Below are positions 44,094 through 52,125 of a DNA stretch of 64,000 nucleotides, piece by piece. The DNA lies in NCBI RefSeq assembly GCF_000758755.1, contig NZ_JRMV01000275.1, positions 124,001 through 188,000 of the forward strand, read 5' to 3'. This stretch comes from Actinomyces sp. S6-Spd3. Lineage in GTDB: Bacteria; Actinomycetota; Actinomycetes; Actinomycetales; Actinomycetaceae. The notes below the pieces were generated by a model. That model ran no database searches and was not told the origin of the DNA. It saw only the letters and a list, made by a program, of their open reading frames with translations. Made by a program: the position numbers and the translations under genes. Each line of letters opens with the position of its first letter. Position 1 is the first letter of the stretch.

Positions 44094-44528
44094 CTAGAAC
44101 ATTCCTGGGATAATTTCGTTTTCAGTTTGTGAGAACACGTCTTCCTGGACGGACAGGTAGTCGTTCCACGCCTGTGAATTCCAGATCTCTGCGCGCGACC
44201 CGGCACCAATGACGGTGAGTTCGCGGTCAAGACCGGCGTATTTACGAAGATCCGGGGGAAGAGTGATTCTTCCTTGCTTATCCGGAACCTCCTTGTACGC
44301 CCCCGAGAGCAGCACGCGAACATAGTCGCGCGCTTGTTTGGATGACAGTGGCGCTCGTCGAAGTTCCACCGTCATCTGCTCAAACTCTTGGGCGGGAAAG
44401 GCGTAGATGCAGTGTTCTTGACCTCGAGTCAGAACAATGCCACCTTCCATGTCCTCCCGGAATCGGGCAGGCAGAATCACGCGTCCCTTGTCGTCGAGCT
44501 TGGGCTCGTAAGTGCCAAGGAACATCAT
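44094..44528 (-). CDS. mraZ: Transcriptional regulator MraZ
   Basis: Double SpoVT-AbrB DNA-binding protein of 144 aa that binds repeats upstream of its own gene and modulates the dcw cluster. It begins [22 protein letters not shown]. The second copy of the fold has [13 protein letters not shown]. The start has only a weak ribosome site. Three copies of a GTGGAG-type box lie upstream. Confidence 0.96.
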   Translation of the reverse strand: MMFLGTYEPKLDDKGRVILPARFREDMEGGIVLTRGQEHCIYAFPAQEFEQMTVELRRAPLSSKQARDYVRVLLSGAYKEVPDKQGRITLPPDLRKYAGLDRELTVIGAGSRAEIWNSQAWNDYLSVQEDVFSQTENEIIPGMF

Positions 44529-44552
44529 TCACCGCCTTCCCCTCCGTGACAT

Positions 44553-44572
44553 CTTCCCCCACTTTACTCCAC
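44553..44572 (-). promoter_or_regulatory. MraZ-type box, mraZ-proximal copy
   Basis: Minus strand GTGGAGTAAAGTGGGGGAAG, two GTGG(A/G)G half sites starting 10 bases apart, 24 bases before the mraZ ATG. MraZ is known to bind direct repeats of TGGG-like half sites upstream of mraZ. Confidence 0.65.
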
Positions 44573-44654
44573 GTTTTGCCATTTTGGGACCTTTTCCCAC
44601 ACTGAACCAACAGATTAACTAGACAAATCGGCGGAATATCAATGAAAAATAGGA

Positions 44655-44674
44655 GTGGAGGAAAGTGGGGGAAA
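44655..44674 (+). promoter_or_regulatory. MraZ-type box, middle copy (reverse orientation)
   Basis: GTGGAGGAAAGTGGGGGAAA on the plus strand, the same 10-base-phased double half site as the mraZ-proximal copy, but pointing away from mraZ. Confidence 0.55.
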
Positions 44675-44745
44675 TTTTCAGCGTTTCTCGTCAAAAAACC
44701 CAGGAATCGCTTCTGACCAGCACAAATATGCTCAAGCAACTAGAG

Positions 44746-44765
44746 GTGGAGGAAAGTGGGGAAAC
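44746..44765 (+). promoter_or_regulatory. MraZ-type box, distal copy (reverse orientation)
   Basis: GTGGAGGAAAGTGGGGAAAC on the plus strand, 91 bases from the middle copy and identical to it over the first 16 bases. Together with the two flanking sites it fills the 326-base mraZ upstream region, which has no gene. Confidence 0.55.
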
Positions 44766-44799
44766 GCTGCGGCCTACCGCGTGACCGTAACCCGATAAC

Positions 44800-44838
44800 A
44801 AAAAATGGATGCCTGGCGAGCACACTCACCAGACATCC
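44800..44838 (-). terminator. Intrinsic terminator after the DUF3040 gene
   Basis: Minus strand GGATGTCTGG, a 12-base loop and CCAGGCATCC form a 10-bp stem with one mismatch followed by ATTTTTTG. It isolates dinB-DUF3040 from the dcw cluster. Confidence 0.8.
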
Positions 44839-44854
44839 ACCCGAAAAAAATCAG

Positions 44855-45223
44855 TTATTCATCTGCGGAACGGCGATCCCAACGTTCCTCTTGACGCTGC
44901 ATAAAAGAAGACCTCTTCGCTCCAGGGCGCAAAACCCGCGGAGCCTGCAAGGCATACCAAGCACCACCAAGCATGAAAAGAAAACCCGCGACCCCAACGA
45001 TCAAAGAGAGCACCGAGTACCCCAGAGAGACAGCGGCAACCAAAATCAGCAAACCCGCGACAATCATCAAGGAGCCAACAGCAACCCGCTTGGGGGAAAG
45101 TTTCGAAGAAGAACGCGGCGAATGAGCGTCTTCGCGCACGTGATCACGGAAGGAGGAAGGCTGATGGTCGAACTGTGCTTCCATCTCCTCAAGAACTTGC
45201 TTCTCGTAATCAGAAAGTGCCAT
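44855..45223 (-). CDS. DUF3040 membrane protein
   Basis: 122-aa actinobacterial protein. It starts M-A-L-S-D-Y-E-K-Q-V-L-E-E-M-E-A-Q-F, the DUF3040 signature, and has two adjacent TM segments (about 49-68 and 72-92). The ends are basic and charged. Function is unknown; the gene is regularly found between dinB and mraZ in actinobacteria. It follows dinB by 9 bases and ends in a terminator. Confidence 0.92.
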   Translation of the reverse strand: MALSDYEKQVLEEMEAQFDHQPSSFRDHVREDAHSPRSSSKLSPKRVAVGSLMIVAGLLILVAAVSLGYSVLSLIVGVAGFLFMLGGAWYALQAPRVLRPGAKRSSFMQRQEERWDRRSADE

Positions 45224-45232
45224 GGGGTCATT

Positions 45233-46450
45233 CTACTTGTTTTCGTCAAGCAAAGATGCAATCGAGATTGCCCCTGCCCCATACTTCCCACGAATTTGAT
45301 CCATGGCGCGCTCAGCAGCTTCAGGGCGTTCGTCCTGATCAAGCGTGACTTCAAAACCTTCTTCTCGAGCAATGAGTCCTTCTGCTCGCACCCCAAAAAG
45401 TCGCACTCCCCCGCTCGGAAGAGTCTCACGAGCAAATAATTCGCGCGCAATCCTCGAAATTTCTCTTCCCAAGTCAGTAGGAGCAGCCAGGCGCTGCTGA
45501 CGAGTGATCGTTGAAAAGTCCGCACCGCGCATTTTGATCGCAACTTGACGACATACCCACCCGCCTTCGCGCAATCGGCGGGCACATTCATGTGCAGCCT
45601 TGGTAATAAATTGCTCAAGAACGCCTCGATCACGAATATCAAGCTCGAAGGTTCTCTCCATACCAACTGACTTTTCTTCACGCGAGACGCAAACTGGCCT
45701 CGGATCAATTCCCCACGCAAGATCATGAAGCTGGTGCGCAGCCGCGGCCCCAAGGAGACGAGCCAAGCGCTGCACAGGATGCTCAGCAAGCTGCCCAATG
45801 GTTTGAATCCCCTCACGTTCAAGGATCTGCCCGCTCTTGGCTCCCACTCCCCACAAGGCGCCAACTGGAAGTCCGTGAAGGAATTCAATGGTGGCCTCGG
45901 CGGGGATCAACAAAAGCCCGTCAGGCTTCGCATTCGAGGAGGCGATTTTTGCCACAGACTTCGTCGAGGCGATCCCCACCGACGCCGGCAGGCCGAGGTC
46001 CCCTCGAATCTGGGTACGGATATCTCGCGCGATCTGAGTGGGGGTTCCGAAACGAAGCCTTGACCCCTTGACGTCAACAAAAGCCTCGTCGACGCTCACT
46101 TGCTCAACAAGCGGGCTAAAACGCCCGATGATCTCCATGACTTTGCGCGAATACATGCGGTAGAGCTCGAAGTGCCCAGGAATGAATACTGCTGTCGGAC
46201 ACAGTGCACGTGCACGAGCAATAGGCATGCCGGCGCGCACACCCAAGCCCCTGGCCTCGTAGGTCGCAGAAGTGACAACCCCTCGATTCCCACTTCCCCC
46301 CACGATGACGGCCTTACCGACAAGCGATGGGTCCTGACGAATCTCAACCTGCGCGAAGAAAGAATCCATGTCAATGTGCAAGATATTCGTTTGAGAATCA
46401 TCGTCTCCCCAAAAGCGTTTGCGACGCTTATCGCGCGGAGCGTTCGACAT
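45233..46450 (-). CDS. dinB: DNA polymerase IV (Y family)
   Basis: Translesion DNA polymerase, 405 aa. Catalytic motifs are H-I-D-M-D-S-F-F-A-Q-V-E near residue 25 and S-V-D-E-A-F-V-D near 117; the helix-hairpin-helix thumb follows (L-W-G-V-G-A-K-S). The little-finger domain ends near 380. I see no classic Q-x-x-L-F clamp motif at the C-terminus. AAGGAGG precedes the ATG. No SOS box is seen in the 30-base gap to the divergent gene. Confidence 0.96.
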   Translation of the reverse strand: MSNAPRDKRRKRFWGDDDSQTNILHIDMDSFFAQVEIRQDPSLVGKAVIVGGSGNRGVVTSATYEARGLGVRAGMPIARARALCPTAVFIPGHFELYRMYSRKVMEIIGRFSPLVEQVSVDEAFVDVKGSRLRFGTPTQIARDIRTQIRGDLGLPASVGIASTKSVAKIASSNAKPDGLLLIPAEATIEFLHGLPVGALWGVGAKSGQILEREGIQTIGQLAEHPVQRLARLLGAAAAHQLHDLAWGIDPRPVCVSREEKSVGMERTFELDIRDRGVLEQFITKAAHECARRLREGGWVCRQVAIKMRGADFSTITRQQRLAAPTDLGREISRIARELFARETLPSGGVRLFGVRAEGLIAREEGFEVTLDQDERPEAAERAMDQIRGKYGAGAISIASLLDENK

Positions 46451-46468
46451 CGGATCCTCCTTCCCGCT

Positions 46469-46474
46469 TAGAGT
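46469..46474 (+). promoter_or_regulatory. -10 element placing transcription start at the ATG (leaderless)
   Basis: TAGAGT ends 6 bases before the ATG at 46481, and no ribosome-binding sequence lies between. Transcription would begin at or next to the start codon, giving a leaderless mRNA for the spermidine-synthase-like gene. Confidence 0.5.
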
Positions 46475-46480
46475 TGTTCT

Positions 46481-47278
46481 ATGAGTACTCTAGACTCCCC
46501 ATCACTTGAGGTACGGTGGGACGGCCCGCGCGCAACACTTCTTGTCGATGGCGCCGAATCATCCTGCATCGACACGTCGGACCCCACTTATCTCGATTTT
46601 GAGTACATGCAGCACGCAACTTGTGCGCTCCAAGCAACATTTCCTTCGTCCGCACCGCTACGCGTTCTTCATTTGGGAGGCGCGGCCTGCGCGCTCCCCT
46701 GGGCATGGTCGCTACTCTTTCCCTCATCGCGTCATACGGTTGTTGAGATTTCTCCAAAGATCGCAAGCTTTGCGCGCGAGACCTTCGATCTTCCACGCTC
46801 TCCTATCCTCAAAATACGAATCGGCGAGGCGCGCGCGGTCATTGATTCTCTTCGAGGCTCTTCCTTTGATGTCATTGTCCGCGACGCATTCGCCGGGGAA
46901 TCTGTCCCCTCTCAGCTGCGAACCCTTGAGTTCACTGCGCAGTGTCATCGCGTTCTTCGCGAAGGTGGTCTTCTGCTGGCCAACAGCGCGCACGGAGGTA
47001 GCGACAACGCACGCATTGACCTGGCAGGTATGCGGGAGAGCTTCGCAGATGTCCAAGCCCTGTGCGACCCCAAAGTCGGGCGCGGAGCACGACGAGGAAA
47101 TATCGTCTTCCTCGCTCAGTATTCGCCGCAATCCGTTAACGAGGCCGAGCTCGACCGTCTTCTTCGCAAGCTTCCTCTTCCCGCTCGCCCTCTGCGCGGC
47201 AAAGACCTATCGAAGTGGCAGGCTGGGACGCGGGCCATGAGCGACGCGGAAATCGGCTGGGGATCCGACGAGGCCTAG
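46481..47278 (+). CDS. Spermidine-synthase-like methyltransferase-fold protein
   Basis: A 265-aa soluble protein of the polyamine-synthase/SAM-binding fold. It has V-L-H-L-G-G-A-A-C near residue 62, an acidic loop (V-V-E-I-S-P-K-I near 88), and D-V-I-V-R-D-A-F near 126, where spermidine synthases carry the catalytic Asp. It lacks the MFS-like membrane part seen in some homologues. Close homologues in actinobacteria are often annotated as spermidine synthase without tested activity. No S-adenosylmethionine decarboxylase is nearby, so the substrate is open. It is divergent from dinB. Confidence 0.78.
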   Translation: MSTLDSPSLEVRWDGPRATLLVDGAESSCIDTSDPTYLDFEYMQHATCALQATFPSSAPLRVLHLGGAACALPWAWSLLFPSSRHTVVEISPKIASFARETFDLPRSPILKIRIGEARAVIDSLRGSSFDVIVRDAFAGESVPSQLRTLEFTAQCHRVLREGGLLLANSAHGGSDNARIDLAGMRESFADVQALCDPKVGRGARRGNIVFLAQYSPQSVNEAELDRLLRKLPLPARPLRGKDLSKWQAGTRAMSDAEIGWGSDEA

Positions 47279-47332
47279 CCTTCACAGAGATTCCCCGGCG
47301 CCCCGCGAGTTGGCAGGCACCTAGTTTCGGGT

Positions 47333-48487
47333 TTATTCGGCAGAGCCCTCTTGGCTCTCTGGCGCAGGCCCTTCGGCGCGTTCGGGACTGTCCTCCGCAG
47401 CGGAAGCACTGCCGCGGTGGCGAGGCACGTGTGCACCCACGGCCGAGTCGGAGCCTTCTTTGCGCTCGGCAACGCGTTTGAGGGCCTCGGCAAGAAGATC
47501 GTCAACAGAGGGCTTTTCTTCAATAACTTTCTCGTCGGATTCAGAGGGCTCAGTGTTTCCCGTCGCCCCTTCGGTCACTGAGGCAAGATAGGCCTCGATG
47601 GCATCGGAGATCCCCGTTATCTCAGTTTCTTTTTCAGCCCCTAAACCAACGGTAAATGCTGAGGGCACCGCATTAAGAGGAATCCCTAAGCCGTCGCCGG
47701 AGAAGGAATCGTAGTGTTCCTCAAGGGCACGGACTGTGTGCTGAACCTCGGGATTAGCATCCACAAGGGCAGCAAAAGCGTCAAAGTCCTCCGCTGCTCC
47801 CTGTTCAAGATCCCCCACGGGAAGCGAGAGACCTGAAAACTCGGAGAGCTTACGAAGCAGAGCAGAAGAAGCCGCGGGATAGGCCGATTCCGACATGTAA
47901 TAGGGAACGATCGCAAGAAGAGTCATTCCATCGATCCCGGCTTTCTTCAGGTGCCACTGAAGGAAAGACACCATCGACCCGGGGTATTGGATTCGCGCCG
48001 ACATATGCGGCTGCGCGGGAACAAGCGAAGGATCGGTCGTATGGACGTGGACGGGAGTCGGCCTCGTGTGAGGAACACCGGAAGGGATCCCGGTCATCCC
48101 GAAAACCACCTCAACCCCGGCCTCGGTAATGATTTCTCGAACGCGGGATGCAAAAGTCTCCCAGCGGTAATCGGGTTCAGGACCATGGAGGAGCAGGAAA
48201 GACTCTCCGCGGTCATCACGCAAAAGGTCAAGAGAGATCTTCGGAGTTTCTACCTCTTCCGTCACCCAGCTCTTCACTGTGATGACCGGGCGATGCGAAC
48301 GGTAGTTAATGAAGTCTTCAGCATCAAAGTCTGCAACATGCGTTGCGGGAAGGGAGCGAAGCATCTGTTCAACAGCCATTCGGCCGGAAGCGCCCGCATC
48401 CATCGCGCCGTCGAAATACGTCACCAGAATTCGCGCGCGAGTGTGGGGAGCCTGGTGATTATCCCCATGAGTCTGGGTTTCGGTCAT
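47333..48487 (-). CDS. PAC2 family protein
   Basis: 384-aa protein of the PAC2 (proteasome assembly chaperone 2-like) family found throughout actinobacteria; the bacterial role is unknown. The PAC2 fold spans about residues 20-280: A-R-I-L-V-T-Y-F-D-G-A-M-D-A-G near the start, F-L-L-L-H-G-P-E-P-D-Y-R-W and L-L-A-I-V-P-Y-Y. The C-terminal 100 residues are acidic and low-complexity. ATG 48487 follows GAAGGAGGGGAAC; seven upstream in-frame codons are not used. Confidence 0.88.
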   Translation of the reverse strand: MTETQTHGDNHQAPHTRARILVTYFDGAMDAGASGRMAVEQMLRSLPATHVADFDAEDFINYRSHRPVITVKSWVTEEVETPKISLDLLRDDRGESFLLLHGPEPDYRWETFASRVREIITEAGVEVVFGMTGIPSGVPHTRPTPVHVHTTDPSLVPAQPHMSARIQYPGSMVSFLQWHLKKAGIDGMTLLAIVPYYMSESAYPAASSALLRKLSEFSGLSLPVGDLEQGAAEDFDAFAALVDANPEVQHTVRALEEHYDSFSGDGLGIPLNAVPSAFTVGLGAEKETEITGISDAIEAYLASVTEGATGNTEPSESDEKVIEEKPSVDDLLAEALKRVAERKEGSDSAVGAHVPRHRGSASAAEDSPERAEGPAPESQEGSAE

Positions 48488-48663
48488 GTTCCCCTCCTTC
48501 GGTGTCAAACTCGCCCCCAGTGGGCACTACTCATAGTAAAACTACATTGTTTACATCCTTCCAGCGCGGTTAATCCCACAATTGCGCCAAGGGCATATCA
48601 CAGGAATTTGGGGTCCAGATACGGCAAAATAGAACGCCAGACTTTTTCTACCGAGAGGTCCCG

Positions 48664-50922
48664 ATGTCTGACTCAGCTCGCACCGCAGATCACTTGAGCG
48701 AAGAACAAAGCTTCGTTGATCGCGCTTATTCGCGCCTTGATGAACTGCGAGCGCAATACCGCGAGCAGCGCCAAAAAATCGATGCGAATCACGGTGTGGG
48801 AAATGCGCAGGGATGGACCGAGCGCGATGCCTTGGCCTCGCACTTTGCAGAGCTGTCGACACGCCTCGATAACGTCGAAGAACGTCTGGTTTTTGGGCGC
48901 CTCGACATGAGTGACCAATCTCGGCACTATATCGGCCGTGTTTCTTTGCTTGATGAGCACTCTATTCCCCTCCTTGTCGACTGGAGGGCACCGATCTCTG
49001 CGCCTTTCTACCAAGCAACAGCCCAAGACCCCCAAGGCGTTGTTCGCAGGCGACACATCGCGACCCGCGCACGCACCGTCACCTCCGTGGAAGACGAGCT
49101 CTTGGACGCCGAGCAGGCCCACACGCATGGCTTAACTCTGCAGGGCGAAGGAGCATTGATGTCTGCTCTTTCCTCGGCACGAAGCGGAAGAATGGGCGAT
49201 ATCGTCGCAACGATTCAAGGCGAGCAGGACCGAGTCATTCGAGCAAGTGACCGTGGGATCCTTGTCGTCCAGGGCGGACCGGGAACCGGAAAAACTGCCG
49301 TTGCTCTTCACCGCGCAGCCTACTTGCTCTACACCCAGCGCGAACGCCTTGAGCGTTCGGGAGTACTGATCATTGGCCCGTCACGGACCTTCTTGCGTTA
49401 TATCGAGCAGGTTCTCCCCTCCCTTGGAGAGTCCGGAGTCGTCCAGATGACCATCGGCGACCTCGTCCCGGGAGTGTCGAGCCGTGGCGAGGAATCGCCC
49501 GAATGCGCCGAAATCAAGGGGCGTGCCGCCTTTGCCCGTATCCTTCGCGAGGCCGTGCGCCTCATCCCCCGCAATCCCGACAGCGATCAGGTCCTTCAGG
49601 TCTGGAACCGACGCGTTACCTTGAGCGCTGAAGAGGTGCGCTCTGCAATTTCGCGCGCACGCCGCAGCGGACGCCCCCACAATGTTGTTCGTGAGTCTTT
49701 CGCATTGGGACTCATGGAACTCTTGGCGAATAGGCTCATTATCGAAGCGGGGGACGCTCACAGCGCAGCCGATATTGATCCTGACGATCTCAATTCATGG
49801 ATGGCCGAGATTCGCGATTCAATCGATGCCAGGCGCGCCATCAACCTTGCCTGGATGCCAACCCAAGCTCCAGCATTCCTGCGCAAACTCTGGTCTCGTC
49901 CCACTCTCTTAGCCGCTGCCAATCGCCACGCTGGCTCTCCCCTGTCTGTTGAAGAACTCACGGCTTTGAAGCGCAGTGCCGACGCCCCCTTTACCACTGC
50001 TGATATTCCTCTCATTGACGAGCTCGAAGAACTTCTGGGCACTCTTGATGTGGCCTCAGCTCAGAGCGCGCGGGCCGAGAAACAACGTGAAAAGGAAGAA
50101 CGCGAACGCGCAAACGATGCTTTGCAGGCAACGGGTCTAGGTGGCGGCATCGTGACTGCCGAGATGCTTATGCGTCAGACCCAAGAGGTTCGCGCAGTTG
50201 TTCCTTTGGCTGAGCGGGCGCGCGCCGACCGCGCGTGGACCTATGGGCACATCGTCATCGACGAGGCCCAGGACCTCTCCCCCATGGCGTGGCGGTGTCT
50301 TCTTCGACGCTGTCCAACTCGTTCGATGACAGTTGTTGGCGACCTTGATCAAAAACGTGGGCACCGTCGTCCGATTTCATGGAAGCAAGCACTTGGACCT
50401 GCCGCTCGCGCGTTCAGCGAGGAGTTTGTTCTTTCAATCTCCTATCGAACTCCTCGAACGCTCACTCGTATCGCGCAGTCTGTTATGGCATTGCATGGCT
50501 CCCCCGTGCTCTATCCCATGGAGGCTGTCCGCGATGTTCCTCATTGTTACCGTGCCTCCCGCGCTCGCGACGAGGCCGATTTACGGATTCGCGTACAAGG
50601 TGCGGTAAGCGCAATGGAAGAACGCTTGAATCTTGAGCAAGGCGAGGGCAATGGCCGCGTGTGCGTCATCGTACCCGATTCCCAAGCTCGCCAGTGGCAT
50701 GCGGATGAATCGGGAGCCGCGGCACTTGATCAACGAGTGAGCTACCTGACTGCAGCTGGTGCCAAAGGTTTGGAGTTCGACTCCGTCGTGGTCGTTGAGC
50801 CTCAGGAAATTTTGGAACAGGGAAGCGGAGATCTCTTCGTTGCTCTCACGCGCGCGACCCACGATTTACACGCGCTCACATGCCACGAGTTTCCCCGCGG
50901 CATGGAAGACTGGGACGAGTAA
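48664..50922 (+). CDS. HelD-like superfamily 1 helicase / RNA polymerase recycling factor
   Basis: 752-aa UvrD/Rep-type ATPase of the actinobacterial HelD (class II) group. An N-terminal coiled-coil arm (about 10-75, with L-R-A-Q-Y-R-E-Q-R-Q-K) is followed by G-R-L-D-M and D-W-R-A-P-I-S-A-P-F-Y-Q, typical of HelD. Walker A G-P-G-T-G-K-T has Lys210; Walker B is V-I-D-E-A-Q-D-L-S-P; G-D-L-D-Q follows, and motif VI lies in F-V-A-L-T-R-A-T. Known HelD proteins pull stalled RNA polymerase off DNA and RNA; some relatives (HelR) displace rifamycins. That role is inferred here. It is a single-gene unit, divergent from the PAC2 gene. Confidence 0.88.
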   Translation: MSDSARTADHLSEEQSFVDRAYSRLDELRAQYREQRQKIDANHGVGNAQGWTERDALASHFAELSTRLDNVEERLVFGRLDMSDQSRHYIGRVSLLDEHSIPLLVDWRAPISAPFYQATAQDPQGVVRRRHIATRARTVTSVEDELLDAEQAHTHGLTLQGEGALMSALSSARSGRMGDIVATIQGEQDRVIRASDRGILVVQGGPGTGKTAVALHRAAYLLYTQRERLERSGVLIIGPSRTFLRYIEQVLPSLGESGVVQMTIGDLVPGVSSRGEESPECAEIKGRAAFARILREAVRLIPRNPDSDQVLQVWNRRVTLSAEEVRSAISRARRSGRPHNVVRESFALGLMELLANRLIIEAGDAHSAADIDPDDLNSWMAEIRDSIDARRAINLAWMPTQAPAFLRKLWSRPTLLAAANRHAGSPLSVEELTALKRSADAPFTTADIPLIDELEELLGTLDVASAQSARAEKQREKEERERANDALQATGLGGGIVTAEMLMRQTQEVRAVVPLAERARADRAWTYGHIVIDEAQDLSPMAWRCLLRRCPTRSMTVVGDLDQKRGHRRPISWKQALGPAARAFSEEFVLSISYRTPRTLTRIAQSVMALHGSPVLYPMEAVRDVPHCYRASRARDEADLRIRVQGAVSAMEERLNLEQGEGNGRVCVIVPDSQARQWHADESGAAALDQRVSYLTAAGAKGLEFDSVVVVEPQEILEQGSGDLFVALTRATHDLHALTCHEFPRGMEDWDE

Positions 50923-50932
50923 CCCCGTGATT

Positions 50933-51412
50933 TTAGCCGCGTGCTTTGCTGGCCTGAGCCTTTTCTTGCGAGCGTTGGCGCAGGGTGTCAATAGCCCGCG
51001 CAAAGTCATCAAGCGAGTTGAAGGCGTGGTAGACCGAAGCGAAACGCAAGTAAGCAATTTCGTCGAGATCCTGCAAGAAGGGCAAAATCGCCTTCCCCAC
51101 TTCATCACTAGACACTGAGGAAACCCCGGAGGTGCGAAGATGCTCTTCAACCTGCTGTGCAAGAAGAGCCAATTCGTCATCACTGACGGGACGCCCCTGG
51201 CACGCTTTCCGCACGCCAGCAACGACTTTATTACGCGAGAAAGGCTCAATCACACCCGAGCGTTTAACGACTTGGAAGGATGAAGTCTCAAGCGTGGTGA
51301 ATCGTTTTTTGCACGACGTGCATTCCCTTCGCCTCCGGATCGAGGCGCCATCATCCGCAATACGCGTATCGACCACACGCGAATCGGGGTTGTGACAGAA
51401 GGGGCAATGCAC
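50933..51412 (-). CDS. nrdR: Transcriptional repressor NrdR
   Basis: Zinc-ribbon and ATP-cone repressor of ribonucleotide reductase genes, 159 aa. It starts M-H-C-P-F-C and has [12 protein letters not shown], then the ATP cone ([15 protein letters not shown]). The GTG start has no usable ribosome site, but TTGCGA-17-TAGCGT lies exactly so that transcription would begin at the GTG. It lies downstream of the LysM gene, as in mycobacteria. Its stop faces the helD stop 10 bases away. Confidence 0.96.
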   Translation of the reverse strand: MHCPFCHNPDSRVVDTRIADDGASIRRRRECTSCKKRFTTLETSSFQVVKRSGVIEPFSRNKVVAGVRKACQGRPVSDDELALLAQQVEEHLRTSGVSSVSSDEVGKAILPFLQDLDEIAYLRFASVYHAFNSLDDFARAIDTLRQRSQEKAQASKARG

Positions 51413-51418
51413 CCTCTA

Positions 51419-51447
51419 ACGCTACGGTTGATCGTGATGATTCGCAA
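51419..51447 (-). promoter_or_regulatory. Leaderless nrdR promoter
   Basis: Minus strand TTGCGA (51447-51442), 17-base spacer, TAGCGT (51424-51419), then 6 bases to the GTG start. Both boxes and spacing fit a housekeeping promoter, and the gap to the start codon fits a leaderless transcript. Confidence 0.6.
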
Positions 51448-51484
51448 CTATGACACGTGGAGCAAAGCGATAGTTCACGAAGCA

Positions 51485-51940
51485 TTAGCGAGTCGGAATG
51501 CGCACTTCCTGCCCAACCTGAAGAGCTCCCTGAATATCATTGAGCTGTTCGATGTCTGTCACGACGTCCTGCAAGGGACGAGAAGTATCAACACCTTGAG
51601 CCAAGCTCCACACGCTGTCCCCTCTGGAAACGGAGACAACCCGCGTTGGCCCATCATATGGGGAAGTCTGCAGAGCAAGACCTGCGCCGATCGCAATCCC
51701 CACCGCGGCGACAAATGCAAGACCTGAGGTGAGCACGCGACGCAGATTGATCTGGGTACGCTGCACCAAGACGGGATGACGCCGCATCGAGGGATCGTCC
51801 GCGCGAAGAACCTGTCGACGGCGACGAACAGAAGGTGCGTTTTGAATGTCATAGACACGTGCAAGAGGTTCATCACGAACGATTTCAAGGTGCGGACGAC
51901 GGCTTGCCTCTTGAGTGGCAGAAACAGTCAGTGTGCTCAC
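51485..51940 (-). CDS. LysM-domain SOS cell division suppressor (YneA/ChiZ-like)
   Basis: 151-aa bitopic protein. A basic cytoplasmic part of about 68 residues precedes one TM helix (about 70-92) and an external LysM domain (about 100-150, with V-S-R-G-D-S-V-W-S-L-A and L-Q-V-G-Q-E-V-R-I-P). The place divergent from lexA and before nrdR matches Rv2719c/ChiZ of Mycobacterium and the analogous yneA and divS. These are SOS-induced division inhibitors. GTG at 51940 follows AAAGGGGAAC. LexA boxes overlap its promoter. The inhibitor role is inferred. Confidence 0.85.
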   Translation of the reverse strand: MSTLTVSATQEASRRPHLEIVRDEPLARVYDIQNAPSVRRRRQVLRADDPSMRRHPVLVQRTQINLRRVLTSGLAFVAAVGIAIGAGLALQTSPYDGPTRVVSVSRGDSVWSLAQGVDTSRPLQDVVTDIEQLNDIQGALQVGQEVRIPTR

Positions 51941-51957
51941 AATGTTCCCCTTTCGGT

Positions 51958-51971
51958 CGTACACATGTTCG
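51958..51971. promoter_or_regulatory. LexA (SOS) box 1
   Basis: Minus strand CGAACATGTGTACG, one mismatch to the Gram-positive consensus CGAACRNRYGTTYG. It lies directly upstream of the LysM gene's ribosome site. Confidence 0.7.
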
Positions 51972-51972
51972 T

Positions 51973-51986
51973 CGAACACTTGTACG
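51973..51986. promoter_or_regulatory. LexA (SOS) box 2, weaker
   Basis: Plus strand CGAACACTTGTACG, two mismatches to consensus, one base from box 1. It overlaps the -10-like TATCGT (51989-51984) of the LysM gene. Confidence 0.55.
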
Positions 51987-52012
51987 ATAGCAATTCTTTC
52001 GAGAAATGTCGA
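51984..52012 (-). promoter_or_regulatory. Promoter of the LysM division suppressor gene
   Basis: Minus strand TCGACA (52012-52007), a 17-base spacer and TATCGT (51989-51984). The -10 overlaps LexA box 2. Confidence 0.5.
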
Positions 52013-52020
52013 GCCATTTT

Positions 52021-52034
52021 CGAACATATGTTTG
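52021..52034. promoter_or_regulatory. LexA (SOS) box 3, perfect match
   Basis: CGAACATATGTTTG fits CGAACRNRYGTTYG at every position. It overlaps the -35 region of the lexA promoter, fitting autorepression. Confidence 0.9.
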
Positions 52035-52059
52035 ATTTAGCTGATTTCTCCCGTATTCT
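52032..52059 (+). promoter_or_regulatory. lexA promoter
   Basis: TTGATT (52032-52037), 16-base spacer and TATTCT (52054-52059). LexA box 3 covers the -35 edge. The leader to the GTG start would be about 60 bases. Confidence 0.6.
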
Positions 52060-52125
52060 TAACGGTGAGAGTGGACCACGGGACACTTTCACTTCCATCC
52101 ACTTTTGAGCCTCGAAGGAATTATC

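Noticed and set aside
44529-44854. Possible small gene between DUF3040 and mraZ
   Set aside because: No frame with a start, ribosome site and plausible composition; the gap is explained by a terminator and MraZ-type boxes.
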